In this document: in pieces, positions 44,801 to 54,139 of the stretch
Layout of the letters: each line of letters starts with the position of its first letter
Position numbering within the stretch: the stretch's first letter is position 1
Origin: Mermis nigrescens
Taxonomy: Eukaryota > Nematoda > Enoplea > Mermithida > Mermithidae
Direction of reading: 5' to 3'
Length of the DNA stretch: 64,000 bases
Assembly (NCBI GenBank): GCA_036768485.1
Contig: JAVLUZ010000616.1
Coordinates: 521,861-585,860 of the forward strand
The notes under the pieces: generated by a model
Database searches by the model: none
Told to the model about the DNA's origin: nothing
The model's input: the letters and a program-made list of their open reading frames with translations, nothing else
Position numbers and translations under genes: made by a program

Positions 44801-47410
44801 CCAAAAAATAAATTCGCGGGAGTCTATCGATTTTTGAGGATTCTTCCAGATTCACAGGAGGTTGCAGACCCCCATGCCCATATGTGATTCATTCAGACAC
44901 ATACGTGGAGCAGTTTGATAGGGGCCTGAACCAGACATGCGCTTGGGGGGGTTCGGGAGGTCCAGGCCGTACGTGGGCAGCAGCCGAACTGGGGGTTCGA
45001 TTAGCAAATCGCCAAAAATAGTACCGAAAATTCAATTATCAATTTTAGGGCAAGGGAGATCTTGCAGATTAACGGATGGTCCAGCTCACAAATGTGCGTT
45101 GGGTTTTCTGCGGGATTTACACTCCCCCTCCCTAGAATCTCAAAAAACCGTCCGCAAAAATCGAAAAATCCCCGAAGAGAATTTTCGGCATGTTTTTGAA
45201 GTTTTTGCCGATTTTGACCCCCAAGAATTTTGCTGCTGCCCATGTATGGTCCAGATCAGCGAACCTCTCCTTCTTACGCCCATGTGTGGTCTAGACCACA
45301 CGTGGGCGTGGGGAGCGGGTTTGGGGGGAGCCAAAATACCCCCATGCGCAACAGAATTCAATTTTTGATTTTTTGTTTTTTTTCGCAATTTTTCTGATGC
45401 CAATCGATAGTGCTCGATGAGAAACGTTGAAAAGTTGTGTTTTTTGTCATATCATCATTTTTAGGATTATCCATTTTTTACCTATGAAAAACCACCTTCC
45501 CCTCAGAATTTCGGTGCTGCCCACGTGTGGTCTAGACCCAGCAATGGAAAAGCAGGAATTTTCCTCATGAGAAATGAAGTGCTGCAAATAGATGACGAAA
45601 ATTTTCATCGAAATTGCTTACCAGAAACTGTGGAATAACGAAGTTTTAAAGCTATCTAGAAATTAAGCCATTTTTGAGGTCATTTTGACCCCAAAAGTTC
45701 TCATTAATTAATACCTCAAGTCGGCTGACTTGGTCCAAACCGGCCATGCTATGCATCTGTGGCCTGGAATCTCAGAATCAAAAACATATCGAAATTCGAG
45801 GATCCCCAGAATAAGGTTCTTGAAATTTTTCTAGCTTTTTCGCGAATTTTTGATGCTAATATCTGTAACGTGATGAGAAACGTCGAAAAATTGTGTGTTT
45901 TTGCCCATACCACCAATTTTTAGACCTTTTTTCACCGCTCAAAATTTTTGGACCTAATCCAGACCCTCTTAGCATTTGGGTCTTGTCTTTATATATTTGC
46001 ATCGCCTTACTCCAATCGATAAATTTAAAGAAAAAATTGTAATTACAACATTTTCACTCCATTCTCTACTCTCTTTTCCAAATCGAAAATGTTGGATTTA
46101 ATTTCAATTTATTCCAATTTTCGATACAATTTTTAATTTTTTAATTTTTTAGCTTTTTTGAATTATTTTCGAAACGCATTTAGGACGAAGATTTGAAGAG
46201 GATTTGTTACGAAACTACGTTGCTAGAACAGCAGTACAAGCATTTATTCGACCTCGTTCTTGTGAACAGAAACGTCGAGGTGGCATTCAGAAGGTGTGAA
46301 ATGGATATTTAACTTAGATTTTATTTATATTTTTTAATTAACTTTTTTAAAACATTTAAGTAATAGCATTTTTCGACACATTTTTAACGACGCCCTTTTT
46401 CTAAAATTTGAAAAAGCTCAAAATTCAAGAAATTATTTGATTAAATTCAAAGTTATTTTTAAAATCTTATTTGTTAGCGCTAGAAACAAGAAAAATAATA
46501 TTTTTGAGCCAAAAAGTTTCAAAAAATGCTTAAAATGGCATAATTCGGCTTTGTAAATAGATTGAACAACTTGCGAAGTCAGCAAGATTTTGTGAGGGAA
46601 ACTGCTCAGAGAGAGATCGAAAAACCCACATGGGTGTGGGGAGCGTATTGGAGACCCTCCAGAATTCAAAATATCCTTCAAGGAAGCCCAAAATTTATTT
46701 CTTCAAACCTTTTTCTGTTTTTTCCGTCCGCTGTTTCTTCGAAGGCAACTGACAAGAATCATCGAAACAGGGTCTTTTTGCCGTGACATTATCTTTTCGG
46801 CCCTTATTTGACCTCTGAAGATTTTAGGACCATTCGAACAAAGGCTTTGTCAAAAACAACTAAGCCACCCTCTCAGATGCATTATTCTGATACTACTTAG
46901 CAGTAGGTTGCACTAAAGACGATCTTTTTTCCGGTTTCTGATTAATAAACAAATTCGCTAGAGAAACAAAAAGTAGAAAAAATAATAAATAAAAAATATA
47001 AAATAAAAAACAAGAACAAAATCGTTTAAAAGCCAAAGCTAGAGTGATAGGATCGATAAGGAATGTTTAGCTGCAAGTCTAAAGTGCCCTATCCCCTTTA
47101 ATTTGTGCAAATACCAGACACTTTATCGAATCGCATTTTTATAAAATAGTTCATATTTAATATTGCAAATACCGTGTAATAGATGAAATTATTGTGTAAT
47201 TAGCATAATTTTTTATTGACTATTTTAAAGTCAATATTGCTGTGGTTATGTTCTTATTATTTAGTTTTATTTTTTTCTTTTTGCTTTATTTATTTTTAAT
47301 TTTCAATATTGTTTCGCTGTATTATTTAGTTATTTTATAGGCTTTACGATGCTATGGAGTCGTTGAAAATCTACTCGCAGTGGGTTCCGACATTTTGGCT
47401 GTTTGGATAG
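32727..47410 (+). CDS. MPP2/MPP6 (Varicose)-type MAGUK scaffold, multi-exon, 5' end missing
   Basis: The spliced exons give, in order, a PDZ domain, an SH3 domain, a short hook region and a guanylate-kinase-like domain, the order of the p55/MPP family. The PDZ segment reads [16 protein letters not shown] then [12 protein letters not shown]. The SH3 segment has [14 protein letters not shown] and EDPDWWQ and closes with [14 protein letters not shown], closest to MPP2/MPP6 and fly Varicose. The GK domain has the P-loop form [12 protein letters not shown] (RR instead of the catalytic KS/KT), then [27 protein letters not shown], and the C-terminal WVPTFWLF. Such proteins organise cell-junction and polarity complexes at the membrane. 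The GK domain is a phosphoprotein-binding pseudokinase, not an enzyme. Exons: 32727-32822, 34595-34670, 36225-36373, 37198-37329, 37937-38015, 39745-39963, 42377-42579, 44598-44717, 46184-46293, 47341-47410. All but the first boundary and the 39.7 kb acceptor are phase-consistent. Family members carry one or two L27 domains before the PDZ. I do not find them here, so the 5' exons are missed or far upstream. Introns hold MITEs and R5 copies. Confidence 0.9.
33222..33471 (+). mobile_element. MITE-A copy in a MAGUK intron
   Basis: Ends are CACACATGGGCG and CCCACCTATA. The flanks GTTTTGAC and GTTCTGAC form a 7/8 target duplication. Confidence 0.88.
33885..34115. repeat. R5 dispersed repeat in a MAGUK intron
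   Basis: It has the R5 core (GACAGTTTCTGGTTAATTTGAAG, CCATTTTGCCATTCTGA). Confidence 0.45.
34595..34670 (+). CDS. MAGUK exon: PDZ first half
   Basis: Acceptor CTTTTCTTCAG, donor GCGAG|GTAAGA, ending in phase 1. It encodes [20 protein letters not shown] then PILKR plus one base of the next Gly. The frame stays open upstream to 34526, but that part is judged intronic because homologues join HL directly to GVT. Confidence 0.88.
34745..35050. repeat. Degenerate minisatellite in a MAGUK intron
   Basis: About ten imperfect copies of a 30-bp unit such as TGTAAATTTGGACAAAAG followed by TTTTC. Confidence 0.6.
35823..36097 (+). mobile_element. MITE-A copy in a MAGUK intron, exact target duplication
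   Basis: Ends are CACACGTCGAGCATGGCGGG and CCCACTTATG. The flanks CTCCCAAG (35815-35822 and 36098-36105) are identical. Confidence 0.92.
36225..36373 (+). CDS. MAGUK exon: PDZ second half
   Basis: Acceptor TTTATTTTTAG, donor GGA|GTAAGT. It encodes [20 protein letters not shown] and [19 protein letters not shown], the HVGDxIxEVNG turn and the last strands of the PDZ fold. The phase joins exactly to the preceding exon. Confidence 0.92.
37198..37329 (+). CDS. MAGUK exon: SH3 domain, main part
   Basis: Acceptor TTATTTGCAG, donor CAA|GTAAGA, 44 codons in phase 0. It encodes [20 protein letters not shown], then [20 protein letters not shown] and WWQ. The FDYxPxxDxLIP and EDPxWWQ signatures are those of the MPP1/2/6 SH3 domain. 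Confidence 0.95.
37937..38015 (+). CDS. MAGUK exon: end of SH3 and hook
   Basis: Acceptor TTGCGTTTAG, donor AAAG|GTATGC. It encodes [20 protein letters not shown] then KRKAAK. GLIPSxxxEEKRKA is the conserved SH3 exit of the family. It ends in phase 1. Confidence 0.9.
38070..38221 (+). mobile_element. Diverged, shortened MITE-A copy
   Basis: It starts CACATAGGCGTGGGGG and ends GCTGCCCATGTATG. The interior is partly deleted and no duplication is preserved. Confidence 0.55.
38598..39222 (-). mobile_element. Long MITE-B (625 bp), exact 8-bp target duplication
   Basis: Ends are CAGGGGCGGATTTA and GATTCGCCACTG. The flanks GTTACCAG (38590-38597 and 39223-39230) are identical. It carries the TTTTCCGGCGCTTCGCGCC hairpin at about 38972 and a related one at about 38727. 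No transposase frame is seen. Confidence 0.92.
39238..39471. repeat. R5 dispersed repeat in a MAGUK intron
   Basis: It shares GGAAATTTTCTGAGGGAACT, GAGGCAAAATGAAGGCC, GACCCGAAACTGTAT and TTTTAGCCC with copies at 60.45 and 62.65 kb. Confidence 0.55.
39480..39651 (-). mobile_element. Short MITE-A variant, exact target duplication
   Basis: Ends are CATACATGGGCAGC and GCCCGTATGTG. The flanks AGGCTGAC (39472-39479 and 39652-39659) are identical. The interior (TAGAATTCTAGGGGTCTACG) matches the second half of the FB-4/FB-5 centre. Confidence 0.9.
39745..39963 (+). CDS. MAGUK exon: hook and GK P-loop
   Basis: It encodes [40 protein letters not shown] and [20 protein letters not shown]. The better-looking acceptor (AAATGCAG, exon from 39731) does not fit the phase of the preceding exon. 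The acceptor GTCAGAG at 39744 does fit and gives KAAK-GQGEKRF. The alternative is an unseen micro-exon in the intron. The donor after 39963 (CCTC|GTATGA) joins in phase to the next exon, giving TITP-HTSRKP. Confidence 0.85.
39964..41980. other. MAGUK intron, diverged repeats
   Basis: Decayed MITE-A relatives occur at about 40140-40330 and 41060-41400 (gacgccaatgg, GATGATAACCGCG). No exon is supported. Confidence 0.4.
41981..42249 (+). mobile_element. MITE-A copy in a MAGUK intron
   Basis: Ends are CACACATGGGCGTGG and CCGCCTATG. The flanks match only 5 of 8, so it is older or has mutated flanks. It ends about 125 bp upstream of a GK exon. Confidence 0.82.
42377..42579 (+). CDS. MAGUK exon: GK domain core
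   Basis: Acceptor CTCCTAAATAG, donor CAG|GTACTT. It encodes [20 protein letters not shown], then [40 protein letters not shown] and VLDCSPQ. The GEYxGNxYGT element of the nucleotide-monophosphate lobe is intact. Phases match both neighbours. Confidence 0.95.
42780..43510. repeat. Two diverged R5 copies in a MAGUK intron
   Basis: They have segments like TTGACTAGAAATTATGG and TTTGACAAGGAAGTTCAAATTGACAT-type cores and TTTTGAGACTATTTTGGC. Boundaries are unclear. Confidence 0.35.
43511..43717 (+). mobile_element. MITE-B (hAT-like), 6/8 target duplication
   Basis: Ends are CAGTGGCGGATCC and TTCGCCCCTG. The flanks are CTCCAGGA and CTATAGGA. Confidence 0.88.
44232..44300 (+). mobile_element. End of another element with CAGTGGCGTAGCTG
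   Basis: CAGTGGCGTAGCTGG resembles the end at 61224 (CAGTGGCGTAGTTG). The other end is not found. Confidence 0.35.
44598..44717 (+). CDS. MAGUK exon: GK domain, beta-strand and lid
   Basis: Acceptor AATTTTTTAG, donor ACG|GTAAGA, 40 codons in phase 0. It encodes [20 protein letters not shown] then [20 protein letters not shown], matching the MPP segment that ends in MPYVVFIAAP. Confidence 0.93.
44932..45288. mobile_element. Composite of diverged MITE-A copies
   Basis: It has MITE-A-like ends CAGACATGCGCTTGGGG, GTACGTGGGCAGCAG, GCTGCCCATGTATG and ACGCCCATGTGTG, suggesting one copy inserted in another. It abuts the copy at 45297. Confidence 0.55.
45297..45529 (+). mobile_element. MITE-A copy, exact target duplication
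   Basis: Ends are CACACGTGGGCGTGG and GCCCACGTGTG. The flanks GTCTAGAC (45289-45296 and 45530-45537) are identical and palindromic. Confidence 0.93.
45538..46000. repeat. R5 copy followed by a diverged MITE-A relative
   Basis: R5 core at about 45545-45765 (TACCAGAAACTGTGGAATAA, TTTTGAGGTCATTTTGACCC). A MITE-A-like interior follows (GTGATGAGAAACGTCGAAAA). Confidence 0.5.
46184..46293 (+). CDS. MAGUK exon: GK domain, C-terminal helices
   Basis: Acceptor ACGCATTTAG, donor AGAAG|GTGTGA. It encodes [20 protein letters not shown] then [16 protein letters not shown], equivalent to the SDLKKTVDES...YFDLIIIN segment of vertebrate MPP6. It ends in phase 2. Confidence 0.93.
47341..47410 (+). CDS. MAGUK last exon and stop
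   Basis: Acceptor GTTATTTTATAG. It encodes [20 protein letters not shown] then FG and a TAG stop. The QWVPxxW ending is the conserved C-terminus of MPP proteins, so the gene ends here. The phase joins exactly to the preceding exon. Confidence 0.92.
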
Positions 47411-49691
47411 TCGAATCTGTGCACACTTAAGAATACCTCATACTACTTATGCACATTTTCGATTCGTACTTTTTGGCAGTTTTAATTGTACTGCCTGTTT
47501 GCGCGTTACGCTGGGTTGATTCTCAGATTTTAATTTAAAGATATTGCATGAAATTAAGACTTTTTAGCTTATGCAGCTATCATAATCAAGTTTTTGATTG
47601 TTTATTTTAAAATTTTCTTCCTTAAGAATGATAGGAAAAATGCTATTCATGCACACTTTTCGGAATTTCCGAATAGATTAATAATTCTGTCAATAATTAG
47701 GAAAATCGGAGTAAAAACCAGCCAAATTCATCGTATTTGCTAGAATACCATTTCAAAAAAATTCAATCGTACTTAAAAATATGTCCCGAGCTGAGTTTTT
47801 ACAATATTTTATTCATTTTTTAGTCTTTTCGTTACAGTTTTTATCCTTTTTGTCTACGTATCGTTTTATTTTACTACTTTATTTATTACTCGCTCCTCTG
47901 AGTTTGCGTTTATTTGTTTGTTTTATTGTTCTTTAGGACCGGATTTTTTGTCAATTTATCTGAAATATGGCTTCTTACACAAAATTTACTAAATATAAAA
48001 GGCGTCGTGAAAATTAATCAAAATAACGTTCGTAAATTTATCAATTATGTAGCACAGGTCAAATATTCTTAGTGTTTGTTACGTGTCACTACACCATATG
48101 TAATGTAATAATATGAGTTAGGCGTTTTGTCTATTTTTGCATGTCTTTGCTTTCGTATGCATAAAAATACCTCGTTTCGTAATTCAGTGTGTTGTTATTG
48201 TGAGTAGCCTATTGAATGTAGTAACTTTTTCAAATAAATTGGCCAATTTCTGTTCATTTTTAGCTTTTGAGGACATTTTAGCATTGGAATTTCTTGCCAT
48301 GAGAAGACAGATCCGGGGGTCAGCCGAAAAGTTTTACTGAGCTAAATGGCCTTAAAAAATTAAGTTTAACATCGAAGTAGCGTGGAAAGTGTCTTAATTT
48401 ACAGTTTCTACCTAATTTCAGACGATTTTGCGGAAAAGTTTCTAATATTATTTTCTGACCTTAATTATGAGTTGATTAATTAATAAAATTTCATTAATTT
48501 ATTGATAATCAATTTATATCCAAATTTTGATCTCGGCAATGATTGGCGATCATAAATGGGCAGCGACCGAATTTGGGGGTCAGTATGGGGACAAAGACCA
48601 AAAATTGCAGAAAATATGCCAAAGATTCACTTTTAATGGGTCTACCTATTTTTGTGGGGTCAGCAGAATTATGAGAGTCACATCCCCCACCCACGCCGAC
48701 GTGTGCTCCTCACCTCACCAATTCATAATGTTATCAAAATTTTTGCATGTATTTTTTTCAAGAAAGAAATGACATAAATAGTGAGAAACCTTATGGTATT
48801 TTTTTACATGTTATCCGTCACTTTTAAGCCCAAAAAAGCTTTTTATAGAAAATTTTTGGAGCTATCTCTCCCGAAATTTCCTTGCTCGATATCTCTGGTA
48901 TGAATCAAAGAGCTTCCTTGAGCCAAAATAGATGGCTGCAAAAATTAGTATAAATGCTAGAATAGCGCAAAAAGTGTGTGAATTCATGTTTCCGATCATC
49001 ATCAAGCAATTTTACCGAGTATTTTCAATTTTAATTAATTTTTGACTTGCCTTATTTTCTCTAAAAATTCTCTAATTTTTTTAGGTCTAATCCGGACTCC
49101 CAAAAATCTACACATGTATGTTTGGTCTAGTTGAATAAGAAATTTGCATAAAGATGGCATTTGAAAAAAGAAAACGAAAATAAATTAAATTGTTTACGCA
49201 AACAAGGTGAATAACCCAGGTTTAGACGTCCGAAGCCATTCGAAAGATTACTTTAAAAGCTTTCTTGGAATTCTTTTATTTTTGCACGATTAGCTGTAAT
49301 GTCAACGTCATTTAGTCTGATAAAATACATGAAAAACAAAATTCATACACGAGAAGCTTTTTCTGACTAAAACCTGAAAAATGTGGAAATAATTTCGACT
49401 TACGACATTTAACGAACTTAAACCTACAACCAGTTCCGAAATTCTCTTATGTATACTTGCTTTTTCGGAAGATCGATTTGATAGAGGATTAAGTTTTTCT
49501 CGATTCGCAAAGCTGCAATCGTTTAATGAAATAAAACTTCAAAATTTTTGAAATTAGTCGATAAACATCGACTAAAAACGTCGGAAAACAATCATTTTCA
49601 TTATTGCCAATTTTTGACCTTTATAACCTTTGGAAATCTTTGGACGATCAAAATTCCGCATTGCGCTGTAGAATGCAGTCCTTGACAGTTA
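47411..49691. other. Non-coding stretch downstream of the MAGUK
   Basis: An R5 remnant lies at about 48300-48450 and a diverged MITE-A at 48551-48711. No gene is seen. Confidence 0.4.
48551..48711 (-). mobile_element. Diverged MITE-A copy
   Basis: It starts CATAAATGGGCAGCG and ends GACGTGTG. The interior is shortened and the flanks do not match. Confidence 0.5.
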
Positions 49692-49943
49692 TATACTTGG
49701 GCGTGGGGGTTCAGGGGTATGCAACCCCCGAGAAACCAAACTACCCCCCAGAAATCAAAATATGCCCTAGCATTCAATTTTTGAAATTTTTTTTGTTTTT
49801 TTCACAATTTTTTGATGCCAATGGATAGGGCTCGATGAGAAACGTTCAAAAATGGTGTTTTTATCGCCATACCATCATTTAAGGCTATTTTTTGACCTTT
49901 GAAAAATCTTGCACCCCCAGAACTTTGCTGCTGCTCACCTATG
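49692..49943 (+). mobile_element. MITE-A copy
   Basis: Ends are TATACTTGGGCGTGG and CTCACCTATG. GTTATA occurs on both sides but the exact duplication is unclear. Confidence 0.8.
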
Positions 49944-50051
49944 GTTATAAGCTGAATTATGATTTGTATAGCTAAAAGATAAAAAAATTTAGCTCAAGTA
50001 AATACATAGAATGAGATAGTGGGATGAGATAGGTGATAAGGGGTTCGTAGT

Positions 50052-50311
50052 CATAGGTGGGCAGCACATAAAATTCTGGGGGAGAGGGTGTATGATTTTT
50101 TAAAGTCCAAAAAATGATCTCTAAATTATTTGAAGTCACCATTTTTCAACGTGTGTCACCGAGCACTATCCATTGGTATCAAAACATTGCGAAAAAACAA
50201 GAAAATTTCAAAAATTGAATTCTGGGGGAGTATTTTGGTTTCTGGGAGAGAAGTATTCGCCCTGGGGTGCATACCCCCAACCCCCCGTCCACTCCCCCCA
50301 CGCCCACGTGT
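50052..50311 (-). mobile_element. MITE-A copy
   Basis: Ends are CATAGGTGGGCAGC and GCCCACGTGT. The flanks TTCGTAGT and GCCGTAGT form a 6/8 duplication. Confidence 0.82.
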
Positions 50312-51437
50312 GCCGTAGTGGCCCTGAGGTTTCGAACAATGCAAAAGGAAAAACAAACGAAAAAGCAAAACAAAATTAGAAGGCAAAGAAACAGATAAAT
50401 ATCGAAATTTTCTCCACAAATTGCCTAGGACCACCTTTAAACGCGTATACATGATGCAATTTTTACTTGAGCTACTTTCAACGCAAATTAATTTTATAGA
50501 CTAGTTCGATGAAGCTAAACGCTTTCTCTTTTAACATGATTTCGAATATTTTTTCGTTGTTTCCGCAGTTTTTCATTTTTTTCATTCGATGCCATTTGAT
50601 ACAGCTTGATAGAAGGGGTAAAAAAGTGGTGCTTTTGTCATAACCATGAATATTTCGACGCTTTCTGACCTTTTGAAAATTTTTTAAACTCTTCCAGAAT
50701 TCAGGCGCTGCCCATCCCATTTATTTATAGCCACTCACGAGGCATAAAATCGAAGACCGAGAAATAACAAGAACATATTGCTAAAGTTCTGAAGAAAATA
50801 TTTACACTTTCAATGGAACTTCAAATAATTTCAGCCCCAGCTTTTTTGTTTTTGCATTTTATGCTATTATTTTGTAAATTATACTTTGGGGCCAATGCAA
50901 AGGATAAAACTCAGTGCTAGATATTTCTCGTGATGTTTTCCTTTTCAAAATTATGTATTTAAAGGCAAATTTTTCAAACAAATCTTTTTAAAAATAATTT
51001 GGAGCTAGCAATGGATAAAACTAACAGGTCTCGAGTTAAAAAATTGATTTAACCCCATTGTCCGCGTTTTTTCCGATTGATGAAGTAAAACTAAATTATA
51101 ATATATTATCAAATATTAAATCTATAGCGGTCAAAATTAAATATGAATATTACCAGCTTTTCATTGAAAATTTGCGATAAAAAAATAAAAAAGGGAACGT
51201 GATAAAAGTTTAATAAATAATAGTATTCAAATTTCGTAAACAAATTGGCTTAGCTTAACCGTCGATGATTTTTTTAATAATACACGAAAGAACGAAGTGT
51301 AAAAAAACTGAGGTCACAATTCACAAGGTCATAACACACCACATGAAGTATATACATAAGAACGAATCCGAGGTCACCAAAATTGAATTTGAAAAGGTTA
51401 AAGGTCATCGCGTGTTCAAAGTATTAAACCTCCCCGT
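50312..51437. other. Non-coding stretch downstream of the M13 gene
   Basis: A diverged MITE-A relative lies at about 50480-50720 (ends near CAGGCGCTGCCCATCCC). No gene is seen. Confidence 0.4.
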
Positions 51438-53447
51438 TCACGATTCACCCCAAAAATGTTTCGAGCACTGAAAAGCGTCGAAAAATTCCGGAACATTGGC
51501 CACAGCTAAATCTATCCTAATATTATTAGGTCCATGCGAATCGATATCGATCGATCGATTTGAGCAAAATTTTCTACCGTAGGCGACGAAAAATAATTGA
51601 TTAGAAGTAAGGTTAAATTTGGTAAGCTCCTTATCGCGGATCTCTTTGTTAAAAAGAAGTTTCCAGGCGCGGTGGGCCATTTTTAGGCCTCCCGCGTCGG
51701 CCGCCAGTTCGTCCAAAATTTTCCAGGAATTTTCGTGCGAACCGAAGAAATTTGAGCAAATTTGGCTCGAATTGCAATATCGCGCGAGCTGCTCGGTCAA
51801 TCGATGCGTTAAATTAGCGTAAATGGAATTCGCCTGCTTTTCCGTAAAACCGTGCATAATTTCGTGGCCCACCGTAGTGCCCAAAATGGCGTAGTTTAGA
51901 GTCGAAGAATGCGACGACGGCGAAGAGGAGCCGCTAAAATTGGGGGGCAGCGAGAATCCGGCCGAAATTTTCACCTTATTTTTCGCGTGATCGTAATAAG
52001 CCCGGGGGAAATAATCCGCCGCCGACCCGTTGTGGTAACTTTCTTGGAACGTAAATTGCCTCATTTTTATTCGCTGATTTTCGGCCATCAATCGAATTAG
52101 GTTGTCGTAGAAGGATAAATTTCGGTTATAACCGAATTCGTACGGGTTCGAATAATTTTCCCACATTAGCCACTTCGGCACCCCGATTTCGATCGATTGC
52201 CGAAAATTTCGAGTTTGATTCAGGGCCAGCAGCCTCTGCGAACTCGTCGTTTTCTCGGAAGACAAAATCGAAGATTCTATCGCTAATTTCAAGGTCTGGA
52301 ACAAAACGTTAAGCTCGTCGATCCATCGGTCGAAGTGGCCCCGATTGGCCAAAATTACGACGGCTTTCATGCCGAAAATCGCGTAAAACTTCCTCAACAG
52401 GGTCGGGCATAGGTAAATCTTTTGGCTCGTCAGATTTTCGCCGCCCAGCCACAAATCGTCGAATATTTGATAGGCGGTGTAAAGGACGATCGTGCGCCAG
52501 TCGAATTCGGCCAGGGCGCCGTCGACGAAGCTGAAAAACGATTTCGAATTGCTGACGAAAATGGCGGTCGATTGATTGAAATTTCGGGGCTTATTTTGAC
52601 CGACCAAGTTGGCCAGGTAAGTTTTCCAATACGCCGCCTTGTTATAATCGTGGCCCAGTATTTCGTCTAAATTTTCGGTAGAGAACGCCTCGAATCGCCG
52701 CTGGGCTCCGAAACCGTACTCGCTCTCCTGTTCGCCAAAATGTTCCGAATAAGCTTGTTCCAAAAACGAGTGAAATTTCAACAATTGGTCCACATCCTCG
52801 ACACCGTTCGCGGTTTGCGAGCGGCCCACTATTTCCAGAACGCCGATTTTGGCAAAAAATTTGGACACGCGACCGAAATCGAACGAGTACGCCGGTTTGA
52901 GGGGGTGCAAATGTAAGGCGTTGGCTTGACCCAACGATTCTTCGTCGATCGATATCGGTTCCGAATCGAATAAAATGGCGTAGCCGAAATTTCGTTTGAA
53001 AGTGCCCAAAAATTTGAAGAAACTCTGGTAATCCTTGTCGATGCCGCCGATCCTTTTCCGGCTATTGATAATTTGGCGCTGTCCCGGGAAGACGATTTGG
53101 CTCAAAAACTCCATCTCTTTCTCCTCGTCGATTTCTCGTTCGCAAGCGGTCAAAAAATCGATCAGCGGCCGAAATTTGGCGAAGTTTTTCGACTGTGGGT
53201 CGATTCCGAGGAGCAAATTTCTCAAAAATTGGCCATTGAGGTCGAACGCGTTTTCCCACTCGTCCCGGGCGTCCGCCCTTTGACCTTTCCAACGATTGCA
53301 CACGAAATTGGAAAAATTTAGGCACGGATCGATACTGAAATCCAAGCTGCCCGAGTAATCTTGCTCGTACGAATCCGAATCGATAAAATCGGTCAGAATC
53401 GATCGAAATAAACAAAATAGGATAACAAAATAAAACAATTTCGACAT
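51438..53447 (-). CDS. Secreted neprilysin-like M13 metallopeptidase (669 aa, intronless)
   Basis: M13 peptidases are zinc endopeptidases that trim extracellular peptides. The first ATG of the frame is at 53606, but the ATG at 53447 is preferred because a hydrophobic signal peptide (MSKLFYFVILFCLFRSILT) follows at once. No second membrane helix is seen, so a secreted rather than type II membrane form is likely. The N-terminal family signature reads DPCLNFSNFVCNRWKG. Residues 528-532 are HEIMH (51852-51866), the zinc site. ELAAD at 580-584 supplies the third ligand Glu and the Asp (family form ENIAD). His638 and Arg644 (SHGPNNIRI) match the NEP substrate pocket. Oddities: the NAFY substrate motif reads RAYY (482-485), and the protein stops at FQCSKHFWGES, lacking the usual terminal CxxW. 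Length is normal for the family. The gene has no intron and is GC-richer than its surroundings, with no obvious operon partner. Probably functional, but specificity cannot be told. Confidence 0.93.
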   Translation of the reverse strand: MSKLFYFVILFCLFRSILTDFIDSDSYEQDYSGSLDFSIDPCLNFSNFVCNRWKGQRADARDEWENAFDLNGQFLRNLLLGIDPQSKNFAKFRPLIDFLTACEREIDEEKEMEFLSQIVFPGQRQIINSRKRIGGIDKDYQSFFKFLGTFKRNFGYAILFDSEPISIDEESLGQANALHLHPLKPAYSFDFGRVSKFFAKIGVLEIVGRSQTANGVEDVDQLLKFHSFLEQAYSEHFGEQESEYGFGAQRRFEAFSTENLDEILGHDYNKAAYWKTYLANLVGQNKPRNFNQSTAIFVSNSKSFFSFVDGALAEFDWRTIVLYTAYQIFDDLWLGGENLTSQKIYLCPTLLRKFYAIFGMKAVVILANRGHFDRWIDELNVLFQTLKLAIESSILSSEKTTSSQRLLALNQTRNFRQSIEIGVPKWLMWENYSNPYEFGYNRNLSFYDNLIRLMAENQRIKMRQFTFQESYHNGSAADYFPRAYYDHAKNKVKISAGFSLPPNFSGSSSPSSHSSTLNYAILGTTVGHEIMHGFTEKQANSIYANLTHRLTEQLARYCNSSQICSNFFGSHENSWKILDELAADAGGLKMAHRAWKLLFNKEIRDKELTKFNLTSNQLFFVAYGRKFCSNRSIDIDSHGPNNIRIDLAVANVPEFFDAFQCSKHFWGES

Positions 53448-53883
53448 ATCTATTGCACAAACTAATTCGCTTACGCTATTTGTAGAACGAATAAAGTTTA
53501 TAGTGTGCACACGTATGAATGTAGGGGTAGATCCAGTTTTCCTATCATTTCTATTGTAATTATTGTGCACGCTTTTTGACGCAAGGATGACTGTACGTTT
53601 TAGCATGCATGAGCAGGCTACAATACTAATATCGATAAATCAGCATTTAAAACGCTCTAAATGTACAAGTACGGCACCACTTTCAAGGAAATCTTTTCTT
53701 GTATAGCGCAAGCATTACGGTTCTAAGTAATCGATAGTCGGATTATATCACAAGACTTAGATCGCATGATGCCATTTTGCACACGTTGATAGCATTTTCT
53801 TTAATCAATTCATATAAATGTCGAGGTTCAGCCGCATTGGGTGGGGGCGCACAGGGGCGGTAGCCGATTTCTGGGGTCCTTGC

Positions 53884-54131
53884 CATAGGTGGGCGGCACC
53901 CAAACTCCGGGGGTGCAAGGCTTTTTGAGAGTCAAAAATGGTCTTAAAAAATGGTGGTATGACGAAACACACCATTTTTCAACGTTTCTTATGCAGCATT
54001 ATCCATCGGCGTCAAAAATTGCGAAAAAAACAGAAAAATTTCAAAAAAAATCGAATTCTGGGAAAGGGGTATTTTGGCTTCTGGAGCTTATTTGGCCTTC
54101 TGTGGGTTGCATACCCCCACACCCATGTGTG
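53884..54131 (-). mobile_element. MITE-A copy, exact target duplication
   Basis: Ends are CATAGGTGGGCGGC and CCCATGTGTG. The flanks GTCCTTGC (53876-53883 and 54132-54139) are identical. It lies about 440 bp upstream of the M13 start. Confidence 0.93.
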
Positions 54132-54139
54132 GTCCTTGC

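Noticed and set aside
53448..53606. N-terminal extension of the M13 protein to the first ATG
   Set aside because: The extension is unlike the family, and a typical signal peptide starts at the internal Met (53447).
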